A program made the translations under genes and the position numbers. Source: Pusillimonas noertemannii (GTDB lineage Bacteria > Pseudomonadota > Gammaproteobacteria > Burkholderiales > Burkholderiaceae_B). Taken from it: DNA of 64,000 nucleotides. The notes below the pieces were generated by a model, which was not told where the DNA came from, searched no databases, and saw only the letters and a program-made list of their open reading frames with translations. Below are positions 24,022-33,821 of this stretch, piece after piece. The stretch is from contig NZ_QEKO01000001.1 in NCBI RefSeq assembly GCF_003096595.1, positions 1,364,001 to 1,428,000 of the forward strand. The letters are read 5' to 3'. The number at the start of each line of letters is the position of its first letter. Position 1 is the first letter of the stretch.

Positions 24022-25443
24022 TCAACAGGTGGAGTGAAGTATTTCGCCGACGGCTTCGCCGATTCGGCGAACGGCCCATTCGGTGCGCGGCGTAAAGACT
24101 GAGGCATGGCTCAGGCGCATGCAGTTTCTGTACTTTCCCGTTGCGGAAAAGATGTTGCCATGCGCGATGGCGATGCCGTTCTCTTTAAGCATGGGATCGA
24201 GCGCGTGCGTGTCGAAGGATTCGGGCAGCTCGATCCACAGTGTGAAGCCCCCTTGTGGATGGCCGATCCGTGTGCCTTCCGGAAAATATCGCCTTACCCA
24301 TTCGGTCATGATGTCGCGCTGGCGCTGATACTGTCGCCGCATCCGGCGCAGATGCGCCGGGTAGTGTCCCTTTTGCAGGAATTCGGCCACCGCGATCTGC
24401 GGCAAGGCCGCCGTGGGCCCCGACCCCGTGTATTTCATGCGCAGCGCTTTGTCGAAATAGCGTCCGGGAGCCATCCAACCCACCCGCAGTCCCGGCGCCA
24501 GCGTCTTTGAAAAGGAACTGCACAGCAGGACGCGCCCGTCTTCATCGAGGGCCTTCAGCGCATGGGGCCTGGGCCAGCCGTAGGCCAGGTCGCCGTTGAT
24601 ATCGTCTTCGATGATGGGCACGTCGAATCGCTGGGCCAGGCGGATCAGGCCCAGCCTGCGATGTTCGGGCATGGTATAGCCCAGGGGATTGCTGGCGTTG
24701 GGCGTTACCTGGATCGCCTTGACGGGCCAGCGATCGAGCGCGAGTTCAAGTGCCTCGAGGCTGATGCCCTGCAGTGGATCGGAGGGGATCTCGAACACCT
24801 GGACGCCCGATTCCTTGAGTATCTGCATCATGCCATGGTAGCTAGGGGACGCGATCGCCACGATATCGCCCGGGGCGCACAATATCCTCACCGCGCAAGA
24901 CAGGGCTTCCTGGCAGCCGGTCGTGACAATCAGGGAGTCGGGCGCGACATGGTAGCCGGCCTCGACCGCCAGCCGGGAAAGCTGTTGCCTCAGGGCGGCA
25001 ACCCCTTGCATGTCGTTGTAATGCAAGCTGGCTATGCCCGCGCGGCGGCCCTCGCGGGCGAGCGCCGCCTGCAAGGGCCTTAGCGTAGGGCTTTCGACGT
25101 CGGGCATGCCGCGGCCCAGCTGGATCGTCCCGCTTTCGCTCTCGAGATCCAGGAGCTCCTGCACCTGCCCCCACTCCGACACGTCGGTCGGACGCAGGTC
25201 GGGCTTGCCCATCTTGGGCAGCTCGGGGGCCGGCCGTGCCGCCGGCACGTACCACCCCGATCGGGGGCGGGCCTCTACCAGGCCGGCCATTTCCAGCCAG
25301 CGATAGGCCTGCTGGACGGTCGTGAGACTGACACCGTACTCGAGGCTGAGGGTGCGTACAGAAGGCAGGCGCACTCCCGCCCCGTACAGCCCCCGTTCGA
25401 TGCGGCTGCCCAGAGTATTGGCTAGGTCGAGGTAACGGCTCAT
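24022..25443 (-). CDS. MocR-type regulator (GntR HTH fused to class I aminotransferase fold)
   Basis: A 473-aa MocR/PdxR-family protein. The N-terminal winged helix (SRIERGLYGAGVRLPSVRTL, then YGVSLTTVQQAYRWLEMAGL) is followed by an aminotransferase fold at about 110-465. The PLP lysine is near residue 313 in SSFSKTLAPGLRVGW, with NASNPLGYTMP and the aspartate in IIEDDINGDLAYG also conserved. The start at 25443 (MSRYLDLANT) avoids a longer frame that runs into operator sequences. It is divergent from a LysE exporter with repeated CTGTAT sites between, the usual MocR layout. The likely signal is PLP or an amino-acid aldimine. Confidence 0.9.
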   Translation of the reverse strand: MSRYLDLANTLGSRIERGLYGAGVRLPSVRTLSLEYGVSLTTVQQAYRWLEMAGLVEARPRSGWYVPAARPAPELPKMGKPDLRPTDVSEWGQVQELLDLESESGTIQLGRGMPDVESPTLRPLQAALAREGRRAGIASLHYNDMQGVAALRQQLSRLAVEAGYHVAPDSLIVTTGCQEALSCAVRILCAPGDIVAIASPSYHGMMQILKESGVQVFEIPSDPLQGISLEALELALDRWPVKAIQVTPNASNPLGYTMPEHRRLGLIRLAQRFDVPIIEDDINGDLAYGWPRPHALKALDEDGRVLLCSSFSKTLAPGLRVGWMAPGRYFDKALRMKYTGSGPTAALPQIAVAEFLQKGHYPAHLRRMRRQYQRQRDIMTEWVRRYFPEGTRIGHPQGGFTLWIELPESFDTHALDPMLKENGIAIAHGNIFSATGKYRNCMRLSHASVFTPRTEWAVRRIGEAVGEILHSTC

Positions 25444-25495
25444 GAATGGCGCGGCCCACATTGAGGGATACATGTGAACATTACTGTAGGGCCGA

Positions 25496-25520
25496 ATCTG
25501 TATTGTGGATAGATACAGAT
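25496..25520. promoter_or_regulatory. MocR operator 1
   Basis: ATCTGTAT-N9-ATACAGAT is a perfect 8-9-8 inverted repeat about 50 bases upstream of the MocR start. CTGTAT-like boxes recur at 25546-25551 and TGTATC at 25561-25566, so the regulator probably binds an array, as PdxR and GabR do. Confidence 0.6.
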
Positions 25521-25582
25521 CGGACAATTTTCGGGTCTTTTAAGCCTGTATGAACGGGTTTGTATCTTAAAAAACGAGTTCT

Positions 25583-25601
25583 TCTGTATATTCAATACAG
25601 A
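25583..25601. promoter_or_regulatory. MocR operator 2
   Basis: TCTGTAT-N5-ATACAGA is a second perfect inverted repeat of the same core, on the LysE side of the divergent region and about 65 bases before the exporter start. Confidence 0.6.
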
Positions 25602-25664
25602 GGCGGGATCGGTGAAGATTTTCTTCCGGGGCCATGGGGCCTTACAGCACCTGGCAAGGGCACG

Positions 25665-26270
25665 ATGCATTCCGCCGATCTTCTACTTACCTTTTCCCTA
25701 TTCGCCTTGGCGGCGTCCATCACGCCCGGGCCGAACAACACCATGCTGCTGGCATCCGGCGCCGCCTTCGGATTCCGGCGTACATTGCCGCACATGCTGG
25801 GCGTGGCAAGCGGGTTTTTCCTGACCGTGTTGTCGATAGGCCTGGGGCTGGGCGCCGTGTTCCGCTCGTTCCCCGAAGTCTATGCCTGGCTGCGCTACCT
25901 GGGGACGGCCTATCTGCTTTACCTTGCCTGGAAAATGGCCAGGCCTGCTCCTTCTCATAAAAACCGGCAAGGCCGGATCGGCGCGGGGCCGTTGGGTTTT
26001 CTCGATGCGCTTGCCTTCCAGTGGGTCAACCCCAAATCATGGACCATGGCCGTGGCTGCGCTGAGCGCCTATACGCCGACGGAAAACCATCTGGCCCATG
26101 TCGTTGTTCTTTCTTCGGTCTGGACGCTCATCGTCCTGCCCTGTGTCGCCCTGTGGACCGGATGCGGCAGCCTGATCCGAAGAGTTCTGGACGACCCGGT
26201 CCGCCAGCGCCGCTTCAATCGCCTCATGGCCCTGCTTCTGGTGGCCTCGCTATATCCGATGTGGAGGTAG
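25665..26270 (+). CDS. LysE family amino-acid exporter
   Basis: A 201-aa, six-helix membrane protein of the LysE/RhtB group. The family signature is ASITPGPNNTMLLASGAAFGFRR near residue 15, followed by LGTAYLLYLAWKM and WVNPKSWTMAVAALSAY. Members export amino acids such as Lys, Thr, homoserine or cysteine. The start at 25665 is preceded by AAGGG. It is divergent from a MocR regulator whose CTGTAT operators lie between the genes, so induction by an amino acid-PLP signal is a reasonable inference. Confidence 0.9.
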   Translation: MHSADLLLTFSLFALAASITPGPNNTMLLASGAAFGFRRTLPHMLGVASGFFLTVLSIGLGLGAVFRSFPEVYAWLRYLGTAYLLYLAWKMARPAPSHKNRQGRIGAGPLGFLDALAFQWVNPKSWTMAVAALSAYTPTENHLAHVVVLSSVWTLIVLPCVALWTGCGSLIRRVLDDPVRQRRFNRLMALLLVASLYPMWR

Positions 26271-26412
26271 CGGCCCGGTTCGCGCTGACCGCCACGGCCG
26301 CCATCCGCTATAGTGGCGAAAGTTTCCGGTACAAGCCATCCGGGCTTGGGGAACTAAATGGCGTACGCCCCATCCAATAGTTTGCATTGTGAGATACAAT
26401 GATCAGTCCACT

Positions 26413-26778
26413 GGGGTCGATCCGGCTTCGACGTGGGTCACGAAACAGAGCAGGGCATGTCGAGCACCAGTAAGCTCGTAAATCCACTGGAACACTACAA
26501 ACGCCAACGACGAGCGTTTCGCTCTGGCCGCTTAAGCGGTGAGCCGCTGCACTGATTTGTCTTTGGGTCAGGTAGGGTAAAACCTACAGCAGCGTCATCT
26601 ACAAAGAATCGGTTCTTGCCAGGTCACTGGGCAAGTTCCTAAACTTAAAGTGAATCGCCAAGGAAGGGCCTGTTGGTTGGCACGCTCCAAGGTTAAAACT
26701 TAAAATTAACCGACTACACATGTAGAACTGCCTGCAGAGGGCTTGCGGACGGGGGTTCAATTCCCCCCGACTCCACCA
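26413..26778 (+). ncRNA. ssrA: Transfer-messenger RNA (tmRNA)
   Basis: The ends form a tRNA-like acceptor stem: 5' GGGGTCG pairs with CGACTCC before CCA at 26776-26778, and GGGGTTCAATTCCCC gives the T arm. The tag frame at 26503-26535 begins at the resume codon GCC and encodes ANDERFALAA, then TAA; this is the Bordetella-type proteolysis tag as I recall it. tmRNA with SmpB rescues stalled ribosomes. A -10 hexamer TACAAT at 26395-26400 precedes it. The length of 366 nt is normal. Confidence 0.97.
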
Positions 26779-26788
26779 GCTTAGACGG

Positions 26789-26858
26789 CGGTGGACAGTG
26801 ACAGACAGCTAGTAAGCATATCGGGAAACCATCCAAAACTGTCTCGAACTGTCCACCG
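26789..26858. repeat. Inverted repeat directly after tmRNA (possible integration scar)
   Basis: CGGTGGACAGT (26789-26799) and ACTGTCCACCG (26848-26858) form an 11-bp perfect inverted repeat across 48 bases. Internal ACTGTC repeats follow, and TTCACACGAGATTCACACAG comes after. tmRNA 3' ends are classic integrase targets. No integrase gene is present, so this may be a vestigial attachment region. Confidence 0.45.
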
Positions 26859-26884
26859 TTTCACACGAGATTCACACAGATTCC

Positions 26885-26924
26885 AAAAGGCTTCGCGGCA
26901 TTAACCGCGGGGCCTTTTGTTTTC
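26885..26924. terminator. Bidirectional terminator between tmRNA and gph
   Basis: AAAAGGC and GCCTTTT flank an inner GCGG/CCGC stem, followed by TGTTTTC on the plus strand; the minus strand also ends in TTTT. It can end both the tmRNA transcript and the convergent gph transcript. Confidence 0.8.
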
Positions 26925-26927
26925 GCT

Positions 26928-27590
26928 TTACCGCGGCCAGAGCGTTCGGATAATAGGCCAGATCTCGGCCGGCGATTCGGCGACGGCGTCCGCCTTCCAG
27001 GCGGCCACTTCCGACAACGCGCAATAGCCGTATGCCGCCGCCACCGTGTGCATGCCCGCGGCCCGGCCGGCCACGATGTCGCGTTCGTCGTCGCCGACGT
27101 AGATGCAATGGGCCGGGTCGGCGCCGGCCTGGCGCGCGGCGTGCAGCAGGGGGGCGGGATGGGGCTTGGAGTGCCCGGTGGTGTCGCCGCCCACCGTGAC
27201 CACGCACTCGGTGTGCAGACCCAGGTGCTCGACGATGGGCAGGGCCAGGTACTCCATCTTGTTGGTGACGATGCCCCAGGCGTAGCCGTTTTCTTTCAGG
27301 GTGCCCAGCAGTTCCGGCACGCCGGGAAAGAGGGTGGTCAGGACAGTCATCTCGGCCTCGTAGTCCTGCAGGAACTGGCGCCGGCATACCTCGTACTCAG
27401 GGTGGTCGGGAAGCATGTCCAGGCTGGCCCGCAACAGGCCGCGGGCGCCTTGCGAAGCCATGGGGCGCAGGGCTTCGTAGGGCAGGGGGCCAAGCCCCTT
27501 GCGGTGGCGCTGCTTATTGGCTGCGGCAGCCAGGTCGGGGGCGGTATCGGCCAAGGTGCCGTCGAAATCGAACAAGACGAGTCTTTTCAT
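26928..27590 (-). CDS. gph: Phosphoglycolate phosphatase
   Basis: A 220-aa HAD-superfamily phosphatase that removes phosphate from 2-phosphoglycolate arising from DNA 3'-end repair. Motif I is DFDGTLADT at residues 8-16, motif II is the Thr in WGIVTNK, motif III the Lys in HSKPHPAPL, and motif IV the acidic pair in YVGDDERD. The cap domain lies between residues 20 and 85. It overlaps yaeQ by four bases and is the last gene of the ubiG-yaeQ-gph unit. The Bordetella gene order supports gph over other HAD enzymes. Confidence 0.88.
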   Translation of the reverse strand: MKRLVLFDFDGTLADTAPDLAAAANKQRHRKGLGPLPYEALRPMASQGARGLLRASLDMLPDHPEYEVCRRQFLQDYEAEMTVLTTLFPGVPELLGTLKENGYAWGIVTNKMEYLALPIVEHLGLHTECVVTVGGDTTGHSKPHPAPLLHAARQAGADPAHCIYVGDDERDIVAGRAAGMHTVAAAYGYCALSEVAAWKADAVAESPAEIWPIIRTLWPR

Positions 27591-28135
27591 GGAGTAGGCT
27601 CCAGTTTTTGTATCTTTACAGTGGCTTCGCCCGCTTCGCTCGATACCCAGGCGCTGGCATCCTGGATATTGATGTTCAGCGCCATTTTTCTTTCGGCCAA
27701 CCGGCCCAACTCGGCCGACCCGTCCACGTCCAGCACATAGACGCGCAAGTTACGGGCGCGTTCCAGCCCGCTGCGCACGCCCTGCCACCAAAGCGCCGCG
27801 TTGCGCCCATAGGCCAGCACCACGACGTCGCTCGAGCGGCCGCAGGCTTTCAGCACGCGCCGCTCATCAGGCAGCCCGACTTCTATCCACTGCAAAATCG
27901 CGCCGGTCAGGTCCTTGCGCCACAGATCGGGTTCTTCCGTCTCGGACAGCCCTTTCGTGAAGCTCAGGCTGTCATCCGCGTCGGCGAACAGTGCGTAGGC
28001 CAGCAAGCGGATCATCAGGCGTTCTTCGGTTTCCGATGGATGCCGCGCGACCGTGACGCTGTGGCTGGCATAGTAGCCGCGGTCGGTGTCGGCGATATGC
28101 AGATCGGCTTTGTATATGGTTGCGCGCAAAGCCAT
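27587..28135 (-). CDS. YaeQ family protein
   Basis: A 182-aa YaeQ protein, starting MALRATIYKADLHIADTDRG, the family N-terminus. It has a PD-(D/E)XK-like alpha/beta core with GLSETEEPDLWRKDLTG and VYVLDVDG. YaeQ in enterobacteria was reported to compensate for loss of RfaH, though this was later questioned; the biochemical role is not established. It is embedded between ubiG (4 bases away) and gph (ATGA overlap), an arrangement common in betaproteobacteria. The start follows from the family alignment. Confidence 0.87.
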   Translation of the reverse strand: MALRATIYKADLHIADTDRGYYASHSVTVARHPSETEERLMIRLLAYALFADADDSLSFTKGLSETEEPDLWRKDLTGAILQWIEVGLPDERRVLKACGRSSDVVVLAYGRNAALWWQGVRSGLERARNLRVYVLDVDGSAELGRLAERKMALNINIQDASAWVSSEAGEATVKIQKLEPTP

Positions 28136-28139
28136 GAAA

Positions 28140-28865
28140 CTATGCTTCGCGCCGGGCGGCCATGAGGTAGTTGACCGAGGTGTCGCCACTGAGCTTGTAG
28201 TGGTCGGTGATGGGGTTGTATTCCATGCCGGCCATGCCGCAGGGCGACAGGCCCGCGCCGCGGGCGGCGGCGGCCAGTTCGCGCGGCTTGACGAAGTTTT
28301 CGTAGTTGTGGGTGCCGCGCGGCAGAAGGCGCAGCAGATACTCGGCGCCTACGATGGCAAAGAGAAACGACTTGGGATTGCGGTTGAGCGTTGAAAAAAA
28401 CACCCAGCCCCCGGGTTTGACGAGCTGGCCGCAGGCGCGCACGATGGAGGCCGGGTCGGGCACATGCTCGAGCATTTCCATGCAGGTAACGACGTCGAAT
28501 TTGCCGGGGTGCTGCGCCGCCATGTCTTCGGCGCTGATGGCCTGGTAGTCGACCGGCACGCCCGATTCAAGCCCGTGCAGCTTGGCCACCGTAAGCGATT
28601 TTTCGGCCAGGTCGATGCCCGTGACCAGGGCGCCCGCCACGGCCATGCTTTCGGCCAGGATGCCGCCGCCGCAGCCTACGTCGAGCACGGCCAGCCCATC
28701 GAGCGGGCCGGCTTGCTGCTGGATCCAGCCCAGCCGCAGCGGGTTGATGACGTGCAGGGGCTTGAACTCGCTTTCGGGGTCCCACCAACGGGACGCCAGT
28801 GCGCTGAATTTTTCAAGTTCGGACGGATCGACGTTGACGGAAGCGGACGACGTGGCGGCTGGCAT
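28140..28865 (-). CDS. ubiG: Ubiquinone O-methyltransferase UbiG
   Basis: UbiG carries out both O-methylations in ubiquinone synthesis, using SAM. The 241-aa product has the class I SAM motif [16 protein letters not shown], preceded by the UbiG-specific [26 protein letters not shown] and followed by [19 protein letters not shown]. The C-terminal [12 protein letters not shown] is also typical. It is the first gene of the ubiG-yaeQ-gph unit, directly downstream of the ompA terminator. Confidence 0.95.
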   Translation of the reverse strand: MPAATSSASVNVDPSELEKFSALASRWWDPESEFKPLHVINPLRLGWIQQQAGPLDGLAVLDVGCGGGILAESMAVAGALVTGIDLAEKSLTVAKLHGLESGVPVDYQAISAEDMAAQHPGKFDVVTCMEMLEHVPDPASIVRACGQLVKPGGWVFFSTLNRNPKSFLFAIVGAEYLLRLLPRGTHNYENFVKPRELAAAARGAGLSPCGMAGMEYNPITDHYKLSGDTSVNYLMAARREA

Positions 28866-28897
28866 GATATAGGCCCGAAAAAAGCGAAGAAGAAATG

Positions 28898-28930
28898 AAT
28901 AAGGGCGCCTGTACGACAGGCGCCCTTATT
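28898..28930. terminator. Terminator between ompA and ubiG
   Basis: A perfect 15-bp stem, AATAAGGGCGCCTGT / ACAGGCGCCCTTATT, with a 3-base loop. On the minus strand it is followed by a TTC-rich stretch. It separates the highly expressed ompA from ubiG. Confidence 0.85.
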
Positions 28931-28983
28931 GTAGCCGCAGCGTTCAGCGCGGGGCGCTGAACCCGGAGCCGTGGTGACGGCGA

Positions 28984-29565
28984 TTAGCGGCGCGTACCCA
29001 CGATTTCGATTTCTACGCGACGGTTGCGGGCACGGCCTTCGCGGGTGGCGTTGCTGGCCACGGGCTGGGTCTTGCCTTTGCCTTCGGTGTAGATGCGGTT
29101 GGCATCGACGCCACGGGCGACCAGGTATTCCTTGACGGCGTTGGCACGGCGCTCGGACAGGCCCTGGTTGTACTCGGCGGTACCGATCGAGTCGGTGTGG
29201 CCGACGGCGATGATGGTCTCGAGGTTGATGCCTTGGGCCTGCGAAGCGACCTGGTCGAGAACCTGACGGCCTTCGGGCTTGATGGTGGACTTGTCGAAGT
29301 CGAAGAAGGTGTCGGCGTTCAGGACGACCTTGGTGGCCGTGGGGGCCTCAACTTGGGTTTGTTGGGCAACCGGCACGCCGTCACACCCGGCGATGCCGGT
29401 GGCGGGCGTCCAGAAGTTGTTGCGCCAGCAGAGCTCGTTGGTGCCGTTCATCCAGACGTCACCGTACGGGTTTTGCCAATTATCGATAGTTTGCGCGGAT
29501 ACTGCACCCGAAGCCGAGAAGGCCGCGAAGGCGAGCGCTAATGCGATTTTGGAGGGTTTATTCAT
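28984..29565 (-). CDS. ompA: OmpA family outer-membrane protein
   Basis: A 193-aa protein with a cleavable signal (MNKPSKIALALAFAAFSASG, then AVSAQ), a short Trp-rich N-terminal region with a likely disulfide (NELCWRNN and IAGCDG), and a C-terminal OmpA-like peptidoglycan-binding domain from about residue 85. That domain contains FFDFDKSTIKPEGRQVL, VGHTDSIGTAEYNQGLSERR and the final NRRVEIEI. There is no eight-strand barrel, as in the Bordetella OmpA-like protein. A strong promoter and terminator frame it, fitting high expression. Confidence 0.92.
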   Translation of the reverse strand: MNKPSKIALALAFAAFSASGAVSAQTIDNWQNPYGDVWMNGTNELCWRNNFWTPATGIAGCDGVPVAQQTQVEAPTATKVVLNADTFFDFDKSTIKPEGRQVLDQVASQAQGINLETIIAVGHTDSIGTAEYNQGLSERRANAVKEYLVARGVDANRIYTEGKGKTQPVASNATREGRARNRRVEIEIVGTRR

Positions 29566-29646
29566 GTTTCTCCTCGTTTTGAGCTAGATGCTGAAAGTGG
29601 GCGCAGCGAACCTCCGCCGCATAGTAAGTAAAACGTAACCGTAACC

Positions 29647-29675
29647 AGTATAGCAATGCCGTGGGTTCTGTCCAA
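29647..29675 (-). promoter_or_regulatory. Sigma-70 promoter of ompA
   Basis: On the minus strand, TTGGAC (29675-29670), 17 bases, TATACT (29652-29647). The transcript would begin near 29640, leaving a leader of about 75 bases before the ompA start. Confidence 0.7.
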
Positions 29676-29991
29676 GAATTGCGCTGCAAATCGGGCGTTG
29701 ACGGGCAAATCTTACGGCATTTCAGCAACGTTCGTTAAGCCTGATTCACGTCTGGAGTCCAGATAGGCGGAATTCTACCTCAACTTTCCTGCGGACGTTG
29801 GGTTTTGGCAACAGTGTTCGAAAGTTGAAGTAAGTTCTGAAATTACAGAGGGGGAAGGGCATTGCGCCGGCCGACTCGCGGGGCGGCAGGCGGGCCCAGG
29901 CGTGGTTTGAGGGCGGCCCCCCCGGAAGTGCTAGAATTTCCTATTGGCCCGTACTCGGTTTCTGTTCACGAATTTACCTTTAGACACCTCT
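29676..29991. other. Region between the ompA and gyrA promoters
   Basis: No gene is evident. A weak gyrA promoter may be TTGAGG (29907-29912) and TAGAAT (29932-29937) with a long 19-base spacer. The earlier half contains AT-rich TTGAAG-type sequences around 29820-29850, but nothing that can be named. Confidence 0.5.
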
Positions 29992-32694
29992 ATGGATTCC
30001 TACGCCAAGGAGACTCTTCCGATTTCTCTGGAAGAGGAGATGCGTCGCAGCTACCTCGATTACGCCATGAGCGTGATCGTGGGGCGGGCCCTGCCCGATG
30101 TGCGCGACGGTCTCAAGCCGGTGCATCGGCGCGTGCTCTACGCCATGCACGAACTCAACAACGACTGGAACCGGGCTTACAAGAAGTCGGCGCGTATTGT
30201 CGGCGACGTTATCGGTAAGTATCACCCGCACGGCGACTCGGCCGTATACGACACCATCGTCCGCATGGCGCAAGATTTCTCGCTGCGCTACATGCTGGTC
30301 GACGGCCAGGGCAACTTCGGCTCGGTCGACGGCGACAGCGCCGCCGCCATGCGATACACCGAGATCCGCCTGGCCCGCATTGCCCACGAGCTGCTGGCCG
30401 ACATCGACCAGGAAACCGTCGACTTCGGCCCCAACTACGACGGCAGCGAGCAAGAACCCCTGGTTCTGCCTTCCAGGCTGCCCAACCTGCTGGTCAACGG
30501 CAGCTCGGGCATCGCGGTGGGCATGGCCACCAATATTCCGCCGCACAACCTGGCCGAGGTGGTCGACGGCTGCCTGTATTGCCTGCGCAACCCCGAGTGC
30601 ACGGTCGACGAAATGATCGAGCTCATTCCGGCGCCCGACTTTCCCACGGGCGGCATCATCTACGGCATGTCGGGCGTGCGCGAAGGCTACCGCACCGGCC
30701 GGGGCCGCGTCATCATGCGCGCCAAGACGCACTTCGAAGACACCGAGAAAGGCAATCGCCAGGCGATCATCGTCGATGAGCTTCCCTACCAGGTCAATAA
30801 AAAGTCGCTGCAAGAGCGCATCGCCGAGCTGGTCAACGAGCGCAAGATCGAAGGCATCTCCGATATCCGCGACGAGTCCGACAAAGACGGCATGCGCCTG
30901 GTCATCGAGCTCAAGCGGGGCGAAGTGCCCGAGGTGGTTCTCAACAATCTATATAAGAACACCCAGCTTCAAGACACCTTCGGCATGAACCTGGTGGCGC
31001 TGGTCGACGGCCAGCCGCGCCTGCTCAACCTGAAGCAGCTCGTACAGTATTTCCTGGCCCATCGCCGCGAAGTCGTCACCCGCCGCACCGTGTACCAGTT
31101 GCGCAAGGCGCGCGACCGCGGCCACGTACTCGAAGGCCTGGCGGTGGCGCTGGCCAACATCGACGATTTCATCGCCATTATCAAGGCGGCGCCCACGCCG
31201 CCGGTTGCGCGGCAGGAACTCATGGCGCGCAGCTGGGATTCCTCGCTGGTGCGCGAGATGCTGCAGCGCGCCGACCAGGGCGACACCCCGGGCGGCCGGG
31301 CCGCCTACCGCCCCGAAGGGCTGGATGCCAGCTATGGCCTGCAAGACGACGGCCAATATCGTCTCAGCGACGTCCAGGCCCAGGAAATCCTGAATATGCG
31401 CCTGCAGCGCCTTACCGGGCTCGAGCAGGACAAGATCGTCGGCGAATACAAAGAGATCATGGAAACCATCGCCGATCTGCTCGACATCCTGGCAAGGCCC
31501 GAGCGCATCACGGCCATCATCGGCGACGAACTGCTGGCCCTGAAGGCCGATTTCAGCACCAACGCCAAAGACGTGCGCCGTTCGCAGATCGAGCACAACG
31601 CCACCGAGCTCGACACCGAAGATCTCATCACGCCCATGGACATGGTGGTCACCCTGTCGCAAAGCGGCTATATAAAAAGCCAGCCGCTGTCCGAATACCG
31701 GGCGCAGAAGCGCGGCGGGCGTGGCCGCCAGGCCACCACCATGAAGGAAAACGACTGGATCGACCAGCTCTTCATCGCCAATACGCACGACTACCTGCTG
31801 TGCTTCTCCGACCATGGGCGCGTGTACTGGCTCAAGGTCTGGGAAGTTCCCCAGGGTTCGCGCGGGGCCCGCGGCCGGCCCATCGTCAATATGTTCCCCC
31901 TGGTCGACGGCGAGAAAATCACCGTGGTGCTGGCCGTCAAAGAGTTCAGCGAAGACCACTACGTATTCATGGCCACTTCGCGCGGCACGGTCAAGAAGAC
32001 GCCGCTGTCCGATTTCTCCAACCCGCGCAAGGCCGGCATTATCGCGGTGGCGCTCGATGAAGGCGACTACCTCATCGGCGCCGACCTTACCGACGGCAAG
32101 CACGACGTCATGCTGTTCTCCGACAGCGGCAAGGCGGTGCGTTTCGACGAGAACGACGTGCGCCCCATGGGCCGCACGGCGCGCGGCGTGCGCGGCATGT
32201 CGCTTGAAGACGGCCAGCAGGTCATCTCTTTGCTTGTGGCCGACGACGAATCGCAAAGCGTGCTCACCGCCACCGAGAACGGCTATGGCAAGCGCACCTC
32301 CATCGTCGAGTACACCCGCCATGGGCGCGGCACCAAGGGCATGATCGCCATCCAGACTTCGGCCCGCAACGGCAAGGTCGTGGGCGCCGTGCTCGTTACG
32401 CCGGCCGACGAGATCATGCTCATCACCACCGCGGGCGTGCTGGTGCGCACCCGCGTCTCTGAAATCCGCGAAATGGGCCGCGCCACCCAGGGCGTCACCC
32501 TTATCAACGTCGACGAGGACAGCACCCTGTCGGGCGTGCGGCGCGTGGTCGAAAGCGACGCCGACATCGACGACGAATCGGCCGACGATGGCGCGCCCGA
32601 CGCCCAGGCCGAGTCCGCGGCAGGCGGCTCTCCCGACGCCGGCCAGCCCGATGCCGGCGATGACGCAGGCCCGGACACCGGAGACGACGACTGA
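29992..32694 (+). CDS. gyrA: DNA gyrase subunit A
   Basis: The 900-aa breakage-reunion subunit of gyrase. Tyr122 in [10 protein letters not shown] is the DNA-linking residue, and numbering coincides with E. coli. The quinolone region reads [13 protein letters not shown] with Ser83 and Asp87, the drug-sensitive residues. The GyrA box is KRGGRGRQA in the C-terminal domain. The last 40 residues are a long acidic tail (DDESADDG to DTGDDD). The start at 29992 ([17 protein letters not shown]) matches Bordetella. The stop overlaps serC (TGATG), so gyrA leads the supraoperon. Confidence 0.97.
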   Translation: MDSYAKETLPISLEEEMRRSYLDYAMSVIVGRALPDVRDGLKPVHRRVLYAMHELNNDWNRAYKKSARIVGDVIGKYHPHGDSAVYDTIVRMAQDFSLRYMLVDGQGNFGSVDGDSAAAMRYTEIRLARIAHELLADIDQETVDFGPNYDGSEQEPLVLPSRLPNLLVNGSSGIAVGMATNIPPHNLAEVVDGCLYCLRNPECTVDEMIELIPAPDFPTGGIIYGMSGVREGYRTGRGRVIMRAKTHFEDTEKGNRQAIIVDELPYQVNKKSLQERIAELVNERKIEGISDIRDESDKDGMRLVIELKRGEVPEVVLNNLYKNTQLQDTFGMNLVALVDGQPRLLNLKQLVQYFLAHRREVVTRRTVYQLRKARDRGHVLEGLAVALANIDDFIAIIKAAPTPPVARQELMARSWDSSLVREMLQRADQGDTPGGRAAYRPEGLDASYGLQDDGQYRLSDVQAQEILNMRLQRLTGLEQDKIVGEYKEIMETIADLLDILARPERITAIIGDELLALKADFSTNAKDVRRSQIEHNATELDTEDLITPMDMVVTLSQSGYIKSQPLSEYRAQKRGGRGRQATTMKENDWIDQLFIANTHDYLLCFSDHGRVYWLKVWEVPQGSRGARGRPIVNMFPLVDGEKITVVLAVKEFSEDHYVFMATSRGTVKKTPLSDFSNPRKAGIIAVALDEGDYLIGADLTDGKHDVMLFSDSGKAVRFDENDVRPMGRTARGVRGMSLEDGQQVISLLVADDESQSVLTATENGYGKRTSIVEYTRHGRGTKGMIAIQTSARNGKVVGAVLVTPADEIMLITTAGVLVRTRVSEIREMGRATQGVTLINVDEDSTLSGVRRVVESDADIDDESADDGAPDAQAESAAGGSPDAGQPDAGDDAGPDTGDDD

Positions 32695-33821
32695 TGCGGC
32701 CCTGGAATTTTTCGGCGGGGCCGTCGGTCCTGCCGCTCGAGGTCCTGCAGCAGGCGGCAGCCGAAATGACAGACTGGCACGGCTGCGGCATGTCGGTCAT
32801 GGAAATGAGCCATCGCGGCAAGCAGTTCATGCAGATCTGCGATGAAGCCGAGGCCGACCTGCGCGAGCTGCTGGCGGTGCCCGACGATTTCGCCGTGCTG
32901 TTCATGCAGGGTGGCGCAACAGCCGAGAACGCCATCCTGCCGCTCAATCTCATTGGCCGCAACGGCTCGGGCAAGGCCGACTATGTGCTCTCGGGCTCGT
33001 GGTCCAGCAAGTCATACAAAGAGGCCGGCCGCTACGGAGACATCGCCGTCGCCGCCAGCAGCGGCGAAGCCGCCGAGCTTGACGGCGTCCGGCAGGCGCC
33101 CTTTACCTGGTTTCCCGCCGCTGAAACCTGGCGTGTGCGCAGCGATGCGGCTTATGTGCACTTGTGCAGCAACGAAACCATAGGCGGGGTCGAGTTCGTC
33201 CAGTGGCCCGACCTGGCCGGTCTGGGCGCGCCCGACGTGCCCCTGGTCGTCGACGCTTCCTCGCACATTCTTTCGCGTCCCATCGATTTTTCGCGCGCGG
33301 GCATGATCTACGCGGGCGCCCAGAAAAACGCCGGGCCGGCTGGCGTCACCCTGGTGTTCATCCGGCGCGACCTTATCGGCCACGCGTTGCCCATCTGCCC
33401 CACGGCCTTCGACTACGTCAATGTCGCCGAGGCGAAGTCCATGTTCAACACGCCGCCCACCTATGCCATCTATATTGCGGGCCTGGTGTTCAAGTGGCTG
33501 AAGAGGCAGGGCGGGGTGGCGGGCATCGAGCGTGCCAACATCGCCAAGGCGCAGGCGCTGTACGGCTATCTGGATGAATCCCCGTTCTATGCTAACCCCG
33601 TGCATCGCCCGGCGCGCTCGCGCATGAACGTGCCCTTCATCCTGGCGGACGAGTCGCTCAACCAGGCTTTCCTGGCCGATGCCGAGCAGGCCGGCCTGCT
33701 GCAGCTCAAGGGCCATAAGAGCGTGGGCGGCATGCGCGCCTCCATCTACAACGCCATGCCGCTGGCCGGTGTCCAGGCCCTGGTCGACTTCATGCAAGAT
33801 TTCGAAAAACGCCATGGATAA
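32694..33821 (+). CDS. serC: Phosphoserine aminotransferase
   Basis: SerC converts 3-phosphohydroxypyruvate to phosphoserine and also acts in pyridoxal phosphate synthesis. The 375-aa class V aminotransferase has [18 protein letters not shown] at the start, [11 protein letters not shown], the cofactor lysine in [15 protein letters not shown] and the end [17 protein letters not shown]. It overlaps gyrA by one base and pheA by eight bases, so expression is tightly coupled. This is the usual gyrA-serC-pheA order of betaproteobacteria. Confidence 0.96.
   Translation: MRPWNFSAGPSVLPLEVLQQAAAEMTDWHGCGMSVMEMSHRGKQFMQICDEAEADLRELLAVPDDFAVLFMQGGATAENAILPLNLIGRNGSGKADYVLSGSWSSKSYKEAGRYGDIAVAASSGEAAELDGVRQAPFTWFPAAETWRVRSDAAYVHLCSNETIGGVEFVQWPDLAGLGAPDVPLVVDASSHILSRPIDFSRAGMIYAGAQKNAGPAGVTLVFIRRDLIGHALPICPTAFDYVNVAEAKSMFNTPPTYAIYIAGLVFKWLKRQGGVAGIERANIAKAQALYGYLDESPFYANPVHRPARSRMNVPFILADESLNQAFLADAEQAGLLQLKGHKSVGGMRASIYNAMPLAGVQALVDFMQDFEKRHG

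Noticed and set aside
30226-30255. Possible quinolone-resistance change in GyrA
   Set aside because: Residues 83 and 87 are Ser and Asp, the sensitive forms.
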